From positions 186,001-250,000 of the forward strand of contig JAQGBZ010000004.1 in NCBI GenBank assembly GCA_034687125.1: 64,000 nt of DNA, read 5' to 3'. This document shows positions 12,001 to 25,600 of the stretch, one piece after another; position 1 is the first letter of the stretch, and each line of letters starts with the position of its first letter. Source of the stretch: Neelides folsomi. Taxonomy: Eukaryota; Arthropoda; Collembola; Neelipleona; Neelidae. Under the pieces are notes generated by a model that did no database searches, was not told the DNA's origin, and saw only the letters and a list, made by a program, of their open reading frames with translations. The translations under genes were made by a program, and so were the position numbers.

Positions 12001-14600
12001 TGGTTCAATCACACACACACACCGAGTCTATGGCTATTAATGTGAACTTAAATATGCTAATAGTAGTACTTAATTTTATGAACCATCCTAATATTTTCTA
12101 CTAGTTTTGTATAAGTAATAAGTCTAATAAGACAATTTGATAATTACAATATTATTCTGTATATAAGAATACAAAGCACAGTTTTATATATGTAATAAGT
12201 ATAATAAATGTATAGTTATGTAATGTATAGCTAATGTATAGTTCTCATTAGGCCTAGTTTGAAAGCATAAATGGGTAAAATGAGTGTGAAAGAGGATCAA
12301 TGTCATTATTATTATTATTGTTATTGCTAACCAGCATTATTTCTCGATTTCATACTTACATAATGGGGAGTAATAATTGGCTATCCCGAGTGTCCCTTCC
12401 TTGTCTGTCCATGTAACAAAGTAGGGTGAGTTGGATCTCCTCAATAAAATAGATTATGTCAACATGGGCAACTATTTATAGCCGATTTCCCCCGTTCCAA
12501 TTTAATAATGATTTATTTTATGAGGCTAAATTATAGGCTATCCCATGAATTATGCTCAAACACACGAGAGAGACGAGAATGACGGGTTTGGAAAGCAAAA
12601 CCCTCTCCACGGCTTGTTCTCCCCCTCCCCCCATTATTTTATGGAAAGTGGCCGTGGTTTCCAGGAACTCTGTCCAAGAGCTCTCCCGCTACTTCTGGAT
12701 ACATATAATAAACTTGGCCATCTCTTTCTTCACTTTTATTCACTCATTTCCCTTTGTCCGTCAAGAGTCATATGAATGAAGAATATACAAATCTATACTA
12801 ATACCATATACTGTATACTAATATACATATATGTATAGGTGTGTATACCTGTATGGATTCACAATATGGAGCAGCTCCATATACTAAAAATATAGATATC
12901 AGAATCTGGCCATATGTCAGATCTCAAGGGAATAGAAACTACTGTGCTAGGTAGACTGCTAAACATTATGCATTATGAAAGAGGGATAATATGGGACTTA
13001 TTCCCCCCACTAGAATAAAAGGTTTGTAATTATATGAGTAAAACGGGTTAATGAAGCTCCCGGACTCACTTGCTCCGAAATGGGCCCCGGTTCATCATGG
13101 TTCTCAATTAAAGTCCTTTATAGATTCTCTCTCAGGTTGTTCAGGCCCATACAATGGTAAACTATTCACAACTAAGCTCCCCTAGATTACCCATAAAAGT
13201 GTATACCTAAAAGATATTTAATATGCGAAAGTTTAAAATATTCTTTATCGCTTTACCTTCCCTATTACTTAAAGATTATTAAGGAGATTCATGATTGGTT
13301 TTACATGGATCCTTATTGCTGAAACAGAATATGTAATTTACAAATATGAATATGAAGGATGTTCTTATAGAGAGGGAAATGAGTCCTTAAAGAATATATG
13401 ATCCTTCTGTTCATTATTTTTTGGCTACATTTTATATTTTTATATATTAGTTTTCAAACTCCAACCGATGGTAAATCTCTTCAAAATACAAAATTGAGAG
13501 ATGAGATTTTTAGTAAACTTTATTTTAAAATTCTTTGAAAAAATAGAAGGATGAACTCGTGGTTTTAAGATCAGCAGGGAAAGTTAGCCAAACTTCCTTA
13601 ATGAAACCTTAACTGGAAAATGAATGAGTAGTTAAGACCGAGGCTCATTTTCCAGAGAGGATTATTATTAGTTTTTTAATTTCATGGCCGTAAAAGTGGA
13701 AGGACGAAGGTTGGAGGAAAATAAACAGAAGACGCCGAAGTCTTTGGTTTAAAATCACATAAACCTTTTCGCCGCTGACTAATTCCACCTCTTTTAATGG
13801 ATCTTATCTAAAAGTAGTTAAAAACTTAATTTCACTCTTACTTTATACAAAAGAAGAGGATTTCTAATCGAGAGAAATCCACATTAAACAGATCCAGAGA
13901 TTCACATATTCTATCACCATTTTCATATGCCTTCTTATTTTGTACTTATAAGTGTCCTATCTCCAATTCCTTTATTATGTAATGTCATCTAATGCAAATT
14001 GAACAAGGGAGAATTAAAGCTTGTTAATCGAGTTTCTCTTATCTATCATCATTGATGTGTTGAAGAGTTGTACATGTATCCATTAATGTCTCCAAATCCT
14101 CTCGCTGGTATATATACAGATACATATATTACATATACATAGAGTATGTACAGGTATATTATGTATTAAATATGTACATTTGTATATTGTTAGTTTGTGG
14201 AAAGTTGAGCGGAATTGAAGGATGAAGAATCTTCATCGGTTCAACCAGAATCTCCTTGACTATTTGATTTCCAGAGCTTTCCAACTCAACATAAAGTAAG
14301 GAGTTTGAGTCACGTCAACTCTCATGGAGCCGACGAGGAGGAGAAAGCATGTCATTATAATAATGAGAATGATTATCATCTTTCATTCATTCTTCACTTT
14401 GCCATCGTCTTTGACTCATCGTCCCTTGTCGAAGTTAACCAAGAGATCCGAGGTTCAGCACATCTTTGGAACTGGAGAGAATGTTGTGATTAGACGCCAT
14501 GCACCCTCATCCCACCAAACCCCATTTGCGTTCGCATTAGCCCGCTCTTATAGAAAGAAGAGGAGGCTGGCATAAGTATGTGCAATTATGATAATAATAC
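6079..14600. other. Gene-free stretch
   Basis: No supported exon is visible. The content is AT-rich unique sequence with short segments nearer 40-45% GC. There are small TATAC/GTATA-rich patches at about 7461-7580, 8050-8200 and 12780-12850. An (ATT)n run lies at about 12304-12327 and a short CA run near 12009. ATGCAAAT-type octamers lie at 8576-8583 and 13992-13999. GCATAAAT lies at 6574, 9520 and 12265. The frames at 12545-12779 and 14305-14575 overlap each other in different frames and match nothing I know. Confidence 0.5.
7525..7548. repeat. Small AT hairpin within a local repeat
   Basis: GTATATTGTA is followed by a 4-nt spacer and its exact complement TACAATATAC. The surrounding 13-mer ATTGGTATATTGT occurs twice, at 7521-7533 and 7563-7575, so this is a small mixed direct and inverted repeat. 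Confidence 0.6.
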
Positions 14601-17409
14601 CCTCGAACAAGGGCTGATTACGTGATGACGCTCATCGGGCTCTGAGTCTCGACTCTCTTCACTGTTACTAAATAAAGGCTCCCCCGACTCTCTGGCTCAG
14701 GGAAGGTACTGAAGGTAAATATATGTACGAACCTATGTTAAATACCTACCTAATGTTAAATACGCGTCTATGTTAAATGTATGTATAAGGTGAGCCTCCC
14801 CCCTTGGAATAGATAAATCCCATCAACATAATGAGTAAATAAGGAATAGGAAAAAGTAAGATTTTTATCCAAACCCCATTTGCATTTACAGGGCTTGTAC
14901 GAAAATCTGGAAAACATCTAAAATGCTCATCACCATACAGAAACTCATTCATTCCTTATTTCTCTCCTTCCTGACTCTTGGAATCTTATAATTTATTAAC
15001 ATATTTTATCTTCTACAACTCCCACTTTTCCCATTTATTAACATACCATACAATACTTATAACTAATATATAAATATAATTGCATAAGCATATAAGTACA
15101 ATTTACATCGGACCAATTTTTGTTAATTACAACAGAAGGTTTACCATCGGTGAGTTTAATTGTTCCAGGCCATTTCCCCATTTTTTAATTGTTCTTTTTC
15201 TTTCCTTTGGGTGCACCTTTACGTTTTACTTTGGTACTTTGCCTTACCTTTTACTGTAGGACTCGAACAAAGAATAAACAGAAGGTTCTCGGATCATCCG
15301 ACATTCCTGATTTCCACCCAACCGGTCATATCAGTAAAGATTAACAATGTTCGGACAATAATAGTATCTCTGAATGCTCATTATTGATATGAGGTTCCTC
15401 TCATTATTCCGCCCCATATGAACCCGTGAAAACTTTATGAACTAGAAGAATGTGGAAATGATGAAGGCAGGCCCTTAAGTATGAAGGTTTCATAAGTACT
15501 TTTTTCAACTTGTATTCAAATTCATTTATTTAAGATATTCATATTTGGGTTTAATAGCTCCACAACGTCGGCTCGTTTTTTCCCTACCTTTAATTACCTA
15601 CTTTTAATGACGGGAATGAATGGTATAATAGCTGAAGCTCTTGCATTCGACAAGGATGATTTTGCTTTTCTTATTAATTACATTATTTAAGTATCCCTTC
15701 GAGAATCCACTCACTCAGTCTGCTGGGCTCTTCCGATTCTCCTCAATGCTTCCAATAATGAATAGAGTTATAAACATTCCATTCTTTATCATAAGAATAC
15801 TTTTCTAATTGTGAAGGCCCCTATACATTTTGATACATAACGAGAACCAATGTATCTGTATAAATAAATATATCAAGATCTGAAAAGATATTTGAGCTCT
15901 TCATTACAGGTAATGATTAGAATGATTTCAACTTATGATTACCAAAATATAAATGAGATTCAAAATGTTCTTAAGAAAATAACCTGAATGGGGGACAAAA
16001 GAAATTTTAGTTAATGTTATAGATAATGTTATACTTATGGGATGAATATTTGCAAAGAATCAGAGTCTTGCCCTTTTCCATTGTTTTATATCTTTTTTGG
16101 CTTGCATAGCATTAGCCTTAGTCACACTCACTTGTGATTAAGTCCATATTAGAATAGAATTATAATAAAGAAACCAAAAGCTCACTTAGTAATTGACAGG
16201 GAGAGGAGCATAATCGTGCATCAATCATTTCCATTCTCATCTTCGACATTATTCACTTTGAGTCTTCGTCCAACTACTCGGAAGAATTTCTCTAATGGAA
16301 GGTATCCATTACGAATAATCGACATTGGGGCAGAGCGCATATTATTTTCAAACGATTTTCTACGTGATTTCAACCCTACAATGAGTCTCATTGTTTTTCT
16401 CACTAAAAGACAAACACTGTGAAGATTCTTCACTCAAGAAGATGCAAACATTGGCATTGGTCCATCATGGCCATAATAAATAATTTGATAAAGCAAATAT
16501 TCATATAGCATACATACCTGTACCTTTTGTATTCTTATATTTGTATATATCAATGTCTAGAATTATCATTATCATTATGGTTGCCATTATGCATTTTTTT
16601 GCAAATCGTTCGAGATCCCATTTATTATTTCCATTTGCTCAACATTTAATCCAAAGTCAGTGACTCTTGAACTTAAAATTACATGTAAAAGGAATCAAAT
16701 CCATTCAGTAAAGTTTGAATGCAAATGGCAATTACTCATTGGGGCATTCTTCGAGATATAAGTTATTACAATGTAATTTCCCAGTAGATTGAGGTTCATT
16801 TTTTCTCCGTCCTTTTCTAAAGGTAAATACAGATAGGAAAATTTACATATCCAATTTGTCTTTTTTCCTAAAAAGAAAAGGAAAAAGGTTGAGATCGTCA
16901 TTTTCTTTATGCTTCTTTCTTGCCAGGGTGTAAAAGAAGGAGAAGAAGGCATTCTGGAGCCAATTCTTCCTAATTATAAGAAATTAGTTCATAATTAAAG
17001 TTGAGAGGAATAAAAGTAAAATTCCTTTTAACGAGGAAGCCTCCCATTTGAACGGAGGTGGAAAGGAGCAGTTAAAAAAGGAATGAGAGGGAAATGATGG
17101 CTTTTGTGAGAGACCGGGAGTGGAGCAGGCGTCATAAAATAAGTGATTTATTCCGAGTGTAATTTAGATAATTAATGCACACGGAGAGGACGGCGGGGCC
17201 CATCGGTCGACCAACGCCGAGCCAGACGATGAGGAAACACCAGAGATGACAAAATGGGATTTACAATCCCTTCACATGAACCCTCACCATTCTCCTTCCC
17301 AGCCCTATCTTTATCCATTCAAAATTTCTAAACACTAGACATCAATTATTTTTCGGCTCCACTAAACCCTTGTCGAAACTTTTTCGAAATTCTATATGGG
17401 AGATGGTCA

Positions 17410-17446
17410 AATGTGCATTAAAGGGTTAATCCCTTTAATGTACATT
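17410..17446. repeat. Imperfect hairpin
   Basis: The 16-base arm AATGTGCATTAAAGGG and its partner CCCTTTAATGTACATT pair with one mismatch around a 5-nt TTAAT loop. No target duplication is obvious and no second copy is seen in the window. Confidence 0.6.
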
Positions 17447-20400
17447 CTAAACGCCCATCATCAGCTCCCTCAGCCATCATCACTTTTATAAAGGAAAGAG
17501 AACAAAGGGACTTTGTCCTAATTTGTCAAAATTACATCAATGTCCAAAATCATTCCCTTGCAAGTTTATGAAATTCATAATAGAAAATCTAAAATGCAAA
17601 AGAGTTGAAGAGAATAATTTAATAATTTCATATTTTAAAATAAATTATAGAAAATATTATTTTTTTAAGGAATTTATCATTGAATGTGACAAGAAATGTA
17701 AAATAATTTAAGGCAACGATTTTTATTGCTTGTGTGAATGGCTAAATTGAAGTTAATGGTGTGTAGTGAAAAAACCAAACACCAATTAAATCTTAAACCT
17801 TGAATTGGGTTAAACTTCAAAGTCTCATTGTGAGTCCCAAAGCACACAAAGGAAGTTAATTGAAAAAAATAATCCAAAGATCTTATTTGGACTTTGAGCT
17901 TGGTCTGGAAGATAAGAATCTTTGTCTTTTCTCTTTGGCCTCCAGGTAGAATTAATTTGGAATTTGATGGGTGAAAATTGAGGAAGTGTGATTGAATCTG
18001 AAATTGTTAGTAAAATAAGCAGCAGTCAAAAAAAAGTTCATATGATTCGTTAAGGAATAAAAATGTCCTTTGTTGAAATATGCAGAGGAATAAAACAGAC
18101 ATTAGTGAACACATTTAATGTATTTATTATATTATTATAAATTATAAGAGAAATTGTTTTCAATGGTAAACTGTGATAAAAATTGGTGTCGAGGAATTAA
18201 GTTTGAAAATCAAAGTCAAAGTTCATGAACATGAACATGAGCCTTAAATATTATTTAAACATGTATTCGACTATTCGAATAAAAGTCGGTGCTATAAAAG
18301 TATAAAGTAATAATATTTAAATTCAAATCATTTGGATAAATGAAAATGAGGGAATAAAAACTATCAGGTTTAAACCTCATAAAATTTAAATAAACTTGTA
18401 ATGAAATGATTCATTTCAAGGTAATGCCGTAACTTATAGTTCTCAACACACACTATGAACTTCGTTTATTAGAACATTTAAATAAATGAAACATTGAATT
18501 TCTTTTTTAATACTACAAAATTATACATTACTAACATTACATATAAAATTGTCTACGTTAACTTATAGCTTAAATGAATTCCATTAATGTTAATTTAGCT
18601 ATAAGTATATGATTTACATTTGTTCATCACAACTAATTGGATTGCTCATGTTTAATATATTTAATTCTCTCAACATTTAATGCATTATACAAATAGTTAA
18701 TAAGGTTCGTAAATTAAATACAATGAGTTCAGTTCATTTTGCTCAGTTCATATGAATCCGGCAGTTCATTTCTTAATTTTATTTCCATATTGAATTTCCA
18801 TACGAAGGATTTTTACATAAGTTCCCATCAAGTTTTCAAAGAGGGGAACTTAAACTACATGAGCTTCCAATTTCAAATTGAATAATTTACCGACTACTTA
18901 GAAATAATTAGGAAGAGTAAAGCTGAGATTTCCGAGGAGATTGGATTTGGATCGCTCATGTCGAGGAGTCGCGCTCCTACGAAGATAAAGAGGAACTTTG
19001 ATTAATTTCATAGGTAGGGCGAACAAGGGCAGAATTAAATGATTAGCCTGAGAAGAACTAAGGACTTAGATTTGGATCTAAAACCGAGATTTTAATGCTT
19101 AAATATCTCCCCTTCTTCCTCTCACTCGATCCCCTTAAATTTGGAATTGAAATCCTTCAATGTTTGACGCTTCAACTCTTATAGGTTCAACCCAGGTTCA
19201 ACCAACACTAACTTCTAACCCAACAGTGCCTAACAACACTGGAGAAAAGGGAAATTGAGATGTAAAATCCACTTGTATTCTTATTAGAGCTTCGACTTCC
19301 CTTTTGGCCCTCGACTCAATCGAATGAAATGAGCCACCCAAACACATCATTTTGACTGAGTCGACCGACTGTAAGTGAAGTAAACGTAATTTCACACCTT
19401 GTCAGCCACCAACAAATAAAGCCAACTCTGGCCCTCCTCAGAGATTTCAACACTCACCCATGGGGGTTGAGTTCAATTGACTTTAACAACTTTCTTCCCC
19501 ATTTTACTTTTACAGTATATGAACTTATGAACATCTATTGGAGTCTTTGGAGTCTGCAGTTAAAGAGATCTCATATGGGATAGAATACTTAGATCTCATA
19601 AGGGATATAAACTATATAATCTCAGTAGTGGTGGAATTAGTCCAAAACACCTTTGGAGTTTTTCCCTCTTTGGGATCTTCAATTCAATTCAATTCCTTCT
19701 TGTCTCCCCCCTTTTGTTGAAAATAATCTAAGGGTAATGTGATCATCACTCAACTTAGCCTTTATTTTCTCTTTTTGTGATTCAATTGCTTTTCCGGAGT
19801 TTTCACCATTAGAGAGATTCAGATTCTGAGGAATTCGCAAGGACTTTAATTACATTGGCAAATCTGATTGATTTCTTCAATGTGATCTGGAATGAGCCCA
19901 TTTAATAGATAAAGAAGTTTGGTGCAATTAGAATTATGGATTAGTCATATGAAAAATTGAAAAATTATTTATCAACGACGAGAAAAGGCTTTTAGACGAT
20001 TAGGCTCTGATTGCATCAACTCATTGATATATTAAATTTATTAAATGAAAATCATAATGGTTTATAATAAATCTCCGAAGGATTCAATGACTGCAGTCAA
20101 ATCAACGACATTTAATTCCTTCTAATCCACGCATTTCGTTTTTCGGGGTTTACCTTAACTCACATAAGCTTGAGTAAAGTAAAGGTGAGTTTTAAAACCT
20201 TTATTTCATAAAATTCCCCCAAAAGACAAAATTAGCCATTAAGATACTCTAATCAATTTTATTAATCTCGCTTCATTTTGAAAGAAAAAAGATTTAAATG
20301 TAATGAGAATGTGATGAAAATGCTTTTAAGAAACAATTTTAAGGGAAATAAGTAATTGAAATAAATGATTAATTCCATTCATTTATGAAATAACCCCAGA

Positions 20401-20689
20401 GCCTTTTGTTCCATAAAGTACAATGCTATAAAGTAAATGTTCAAATCTCAAGTTCATTGAAATTAACCATAAATTTTCTCTATTCGAGAAATTATCGTTC
20501 TCAATGCCATTTAATGAAACACTTAAATCATACAAAATGTATTAGAATAAATGTTTTATGAAAATTGTATTAAACTTTTACGTAAGCTTAGCTTATGATA
20601 ATAATTTAATAATGAATAATTATATTTAATGAGTAGTTCATTGTAATCTGGATTAATGAATAATGTTCAATGTGATGAAATGATGAACT

Positions 20690-20726
20690 GATGAATTCGA
20701 TGAATTCGTTGAATTCGATGTGATGA
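20690..20726. repeat. Short tandem GATGAATTC repeat next to a splice donor
   Basis: The words GATGAATTC, GATGAATTC, GTTGAATTC and GATGTGATG follow one another about 50 bp inside the putative intron downstream (minus strand) of the exon ending at 20772. It is a simple degenerate 9-bp tandem repeat and keeps the minus frame open past the donor by chance. Confidence 0.6.
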
Positions 20727-20771
20727 AATAAGAATGCTAAAACGCCTTAAAAAATAAAATCTCAAACTCAC

Positions 20772-21212
20772 CGAATTGCCGGTAGAAGATAGGAGATTCT
20801 TCCCGCTCCCGAACCCAAATTTTGCCAAAGAAGCCGGTCCATTATTCCCACCATCTCCATAAGCCCGGTTCGGAATTTGGTGTTGATTCTCCCTAAGATC
20901 CGAGGAAGGTCTTCGATGAATCCCAAAGGGATGTTTTCTTTCTCGCTCACTCTCGGAGAAATCTTCCACGTTCTCACTTTCCCCATCATCGTCCCCGCAA
21001 TTCATTTCAATTTGGAGTTTGTGAATGGGATATTGTCCGCTCCCACAAGAGCTCCCACCACTCGACCCATCAATAGAATTCTCATCCTCCATTCGATCCT
21101 CACCTCTGTCCTCTAACAACAATCCTTCATGATTTTGACTCATTAAATTAAGTCCTTTGTTATGTCCGTCTTCGGAAGATGACGATTGAGTTCCGCAGAT
21201 TTCAGCTGCCAT
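20772..21212 (-). CDS. Probable first coding exon of an unidentified acidic, Ser/Gly-rich protein (partial)
   Basis: The start is an ATG at 21212 in a good context (AAAATGG). The frame runs 147 codons to a strong GTGAG donor and ends in phase 0 after SSTGNS. The upstream in-frame TTG is not needed as a start. Residues are hydrophilic and low in complexity: an SSSSEDG patch near residue 12, an acidic run near 35-47, a Ser/Gly run near 49-60, the acidic CGDDDGESENVEDFSESE near 72-88, then a basic HRRPSS segment. No signal peptide, membrane segment or known domain is visible. The composition is typical of disordered N-termini of transcription or chromatin regulators; that is inference. The remaining exons should lie at lower coordinates or outside the window and were not found. 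An exon is supported by length, start context and donor. Its identity is unknown. Confidence 0.6.
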
Positions 21213-22560
21213 TTTAATACTCAAATTAGCACATTTACTGTCCGAATGTTATTTCTAAAACGTCTTTTCAATTTCTTGTAATTTATGCCGATTTATACAC
21301 AAAAGTGTACAAAAGGGTTAATAATGTTAAGACCAACTTTTTAAGTCAATTAGAATGGTTTTCACTATTAGTTAATTAGAACAATTATAATAATTGATAA
21401 TTGTTTTTAGATAGGGATGGGAATTGCTGGGGAGAAATGAGATGATGTATTTGAATGAGCGAGAGAAGTAGTCGTATTCGGATGATGTTGCCGGTTCAAG
21501 GGTTCGTCAACAACTGACCATCCTTCGGAAGGGTTTGGGACTCTAGAGACCTTAATATTCTTCCCTCTTCTCCCTTCCCTTTCAAACCGAATTAGAGATG
21601 AGGGAAACACCGTTGAGTTGAATGCTGGAAGTTTGGGGGTTCAAGTTCTCCTCTCTTCACCCTCTGGTTCCCTCTCTCCCTTGGTCTCATCCTTCCTGGA
21701 AACTTCACACTGCATTGGACTTCTTCACGAGATCACAACTGATACTTAGATTATAGATGATGGCGATTCTTGGTATTTATTTATTTGAAAATATTATGAT
21801 TTTATGATCTGAGTGAAGGGATGAAAAAAATAGTTTGGGATATTTTGTTTGGGCAGCGTAAGTTTTAGTAGCGCAAGCGTCTGATCTTCTTCACCCTTCT
21901 TTGTTTTCTCACCTCATTATGCCACCCGCCCTCGACAAGTTCCAAGGAGTAAACTAATAAGGAGGAAAACTTCCTTAACCTCTTAGACCAACTTTTGTCG
22001 CCTTCCTAACCAAATCCCTACACAGAACTTATTAACAACTTAATCAAGAGAACACTTGGAATAAATTATATTCATTTTTTCTCCTTTTACAATTTAAAAC
22101 TTTTAATTGTTGGGAAAAGAACTTTGGCCTGTCACTTTTAATAATTTCAAGTTTTAATAGTATTTTAAATTCCTTTTATAGTCTTTAACTCATAGTGAAT
22201 TCTGATTATTTTTATTATTAATCAAAATAAGAATTTATGAAGGATGTGTGAAATAGAGTACTGATTTAATGCATCATGATATTAATTGTATGATATACGG
22301 AAATAAGTACAAATATGATATATGGAAATATAATTAAAATACGATATAAGGAAATATGATTGAAATCAATGAAAGGTATTTCATAATGGATTCTTTAATT
22401 AAAATTATTTTTTATTAATGACTTCGTGTTTTCAACACAAACCGCAGTGTCTGAAGGGGGGAATTTTATAACGAAGCGTAAAAATATTAAAAATTCGAGG
22501 TTGGCTGATGAACAAACAAAAAAGGGTCTTTACATTTGGTCCTTTGAGTCTCCTTGTCAC

Positions 22561-22602
22561 TGTAACCACAATTGCGAATTGGCATTCGCAATTGTGGTTA
22601 CA
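22561..22602. repeat. Perfect 19-bp hairpin
   Basis: The arm TGTAACCACAATTGCGAAT (22561-22579) is followed by the 4-nt loop TGGC and its exact reverse complement (22584-22602). Perfect arms of this length with unrelated flanks are unusual. It is shorter than a typical animal microRNA precursor. It could be a tiny folded repeat or a structured site. Confidence 0.8.
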
Positions 22603-25600
22603 TTACGGCATTCATTAGCAATGCTACAATATCAAACTATTTTCCTTTAATCGTCGTTGTTTCAATCCTTTGAACAATTCATTGATTTAATATATTCACA
22701 ATCAGGCCTTGCTAGTCAGCAAATCATCATAATACAGACACGATATATGAACACGTATTAGTATGTAATATTTATATTACTATTATATATATATAGTACA
22801 GTACAGTACCTATATCAATATTTAGCTATTAGATATATCTCGTATATTAGTAATTATGTAGAAACACAATGATGTACTTTCAAGATTAGTTTAAAAAACT
22901 CGTGAAAATTATTAAAGCAAATTGAAATCATCATTCCAAAAGATTTATATTAAATCAAAATTAACCAAAACTCATTGTTTATGTAAATTCACAAGGGTTG
23001 TAAAATGGATATTACGAAATCAGGCTCATCATTCCACCCAAGATAAAAGTGGAAACTTTAAGTGATTAAAAATTAAATCCTTATCAAGAGAATTTAATAA
23101 ATAAGGAACTTTTTCCCATCCCACTTCTTCGAGCCAAATTCATTTGAGAGTAGAATAGGTAATTTCTCATCCTCTTGAGCAAATAAGAGCGAAGATGTCT
23201 GCAATATTCGGTTCGAGCCAGGGGCTCTCATCATCTTAATTTAATTAAGTTCCTAATTAGCTCCACATAAAAATCTCGTAATTTAACGTTTAATGCATTT
23301 GATTTAGTGACAATTTTTTCATCAAATGAAATTTAAATCCCCACGAAGATATTAAAACACATAGGGAAAGAAAATGAGTTTTTTGTTGGAATTAAAGCTC
23401 TGGTTGTTAATCATCCATCCTTTTATTCGTGGTTTTAAGTCTCTCACATATTCTTTTCCTTTAAGTCCCTTTTATATCAAACTATACAGAGAAATTATAT
23501 CAAATTAGTATATGCATATTATATGCATTGGATTATAAAATATACGAACGATGGGAATTGCATTATCATAATTAGAGATAAGGGATAAGCAAGGCCTTAA
23601 TTAGCATAAATGAATATTCCATTGGAAGAACAAAAAAGAGCTTACTCATCATAGGCATCATCATTTTAGAATTTCGGCTTTTATTTGCAGAGCAATACAT
23701 TTATAATATTAGACTTCTCTTCACAATATTCTACACTATTTCACTATTTCATAAATATTTTATACCCATATAAAATTAGTAAATTTTAGCTATATTTGGC
23801 TAGAACAGGAATATTTTATTCAAATTGAGTAGATTTGCTAATATAATCATATTCGTGTGATTTCAACATTAAAGCTAATTTAATAATTTTATATTCATGA
23901 ATGATTCCACTAACCAAATGCACTAACTAAATGTAAATCTAAGACTATTGTATGTTAAATTGAGACCAAAATTGACCAAATTGATTTTCTAAAGATTCTA
24001 AAGATTTAAACCAATTCAAATCATCTAAAAAATTCTGTTTCAGTGGCCCAGAAGTTTCACATTAACATTAAACAAGGATTAGCAACTGACCATAATATTA
24101 TTTCTCTATAAAAGGAGTTGTTTCGCCTATGTAAAGCTTATCTCAGATCTAGCAAAGTGAACAAAAAAATTTCTCCTTTTAATTCCAAGCCCTTTTTTAT
24201 GCGACTCGTGGCTCATTTACCCATCCGGCATTTGAACCTGGTTTTAATAATCCAATTAAGTGATAATGCCATCCTTATAAAAAGGTATTGTTAAATGTAG
24301 TTTATACCTAATTACTTGAAAAACCGGATTGTATCATGTAGACATATCGGATGGACATTTGGAGTAAAACTCTATTTACCTTGGTAAAACCGAGGGTGGA
24401 ATTTTGCAGGTGAAGGAGCAGATTTATGTAATGTGTCGCCGGGTCATCGAATCTCCAATTAAGAGATGCGTAGCGAAACAATGTGGCCAGGGTGTGAAAT
24501 ATTGTTGACATTTTATTGTCACAGGGGCGGGGAAGGTAATGGGGAAGAAGTTCGCCCGGTCCGACCAAGACTTTCCTCAGAGATTAAAAGTTAAGAATAA
24601 TAATTGCTCGTTCTCTCTCTGTAGGAACATTTGAAATGGGGCAATAATGGGTCTGGTATGTGAAATAAGACTTGATTTAATTGTGCGATAGGAGGTGAGA
24701 TGTGGAGAAGAAGTCTTAAGGAGAAGATCCAATGACGGGGACCATAATAATAGAATGCCTAAAGAGTTGAGACAATTTGGGGGGCCGTAAGTGGAGTAAG
24801 TGTGTGGGTAACTGACTCCGTTGGTTTTTGGTCCTAAAGTAAAAGGAATAATAATGAGGGGGAAGCTCTTAGCTTCGCCAAAGGACCAAAGAACCAAAGA
24901 ACCCAGAGGAACTAAGAGGAACTGTATATGGTAAATGCATAAGTTGAGAAGTAAAAGTCCTTTTCCCCCATCGCTTCTCTCTCGCTCGCCTTTATTACTC
25001 AGGAATTATAAAGATGGTTTAATGATATAAAATGCTAATTAAGGAAGACCGAAAAATTATACGAGGGCCGGCTCGTTATATAAAGATAGAATTAAAACTG
25101 TCCTTACTTTATGGTATATATGCACCATACACTACCATACATTTTGGGTTGTACATATCGCCCTGTGCTCTAGCAGCCAAGGAAAATGAAAACTCATTAT
25201 GCAAATGGAGTTCTTTTGAATAATTCCAGGCAGTAATTAAGGCGTAATTTTCAGCTAGTTACTTTCTTCCCTTCCCTGGGTCTTTTCCACATCCTCCGCC
25301 CATTCTCGGTCCCTCTAATCCCATCTCGGCCGCCCATCTCCAATACTTAGGTTAGGTTAGGATACATACAGGAATACCATTTGGAATATACTTATAAGGA
25401 ATAAGGAGGAAGAAGAGGAAGAAAGATAGGGAAAAGAATGGGGAAGGAAAAAGTAAAAGTCAGCCCTTGTCTCAAATATTCTCATCAGATCTTAAATTCA
25501 CTCCGGGCCTTGTCTCATATACACACCGATGCTGAGGAGGAAAGTTTCTCCAACTCTTATTAGACATGCTAAATTCGACATTACATGCATAAATTAGCAT

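Larger units (their letters stand above)
14601..20771. other. Gene-free stretch; possible first intron of the gene beginning at 21212 (minus)
   Basis: A strong minus-strand splice donor lies at 20771-20767 (GTGAG), so this stretch would be intron if that exon is real. I scanned it for homeodomain, zinc-finger and other familiar domain strings on the minus strand and recognised none. It contains octamers at 14878-14885 and 16719-16726, a near-palindrome at 17410-17446, and AT-rich unique sequence. The frames at 16216-16433 are mutually overlapping and unsupported. Confidence 0.4.

Noticed and set aside
14305-14575. Two overlapping plus frames of 62 and 83 codons
   Set aside because: They overlap in different frames and neither resembles a known protein nor has splice sites.
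21213-21224. Upstream in-frame TTG as a start for the exon at 20772-21212
   Set aside because: TTG is not a usual animal start. The ATG four codons later has a good context.
25345-25365. TTAGGTTAGG as an arthropod telomere repeat
   Set aside because: Only two units are present. It is a common interspersed word and not a telomere array.
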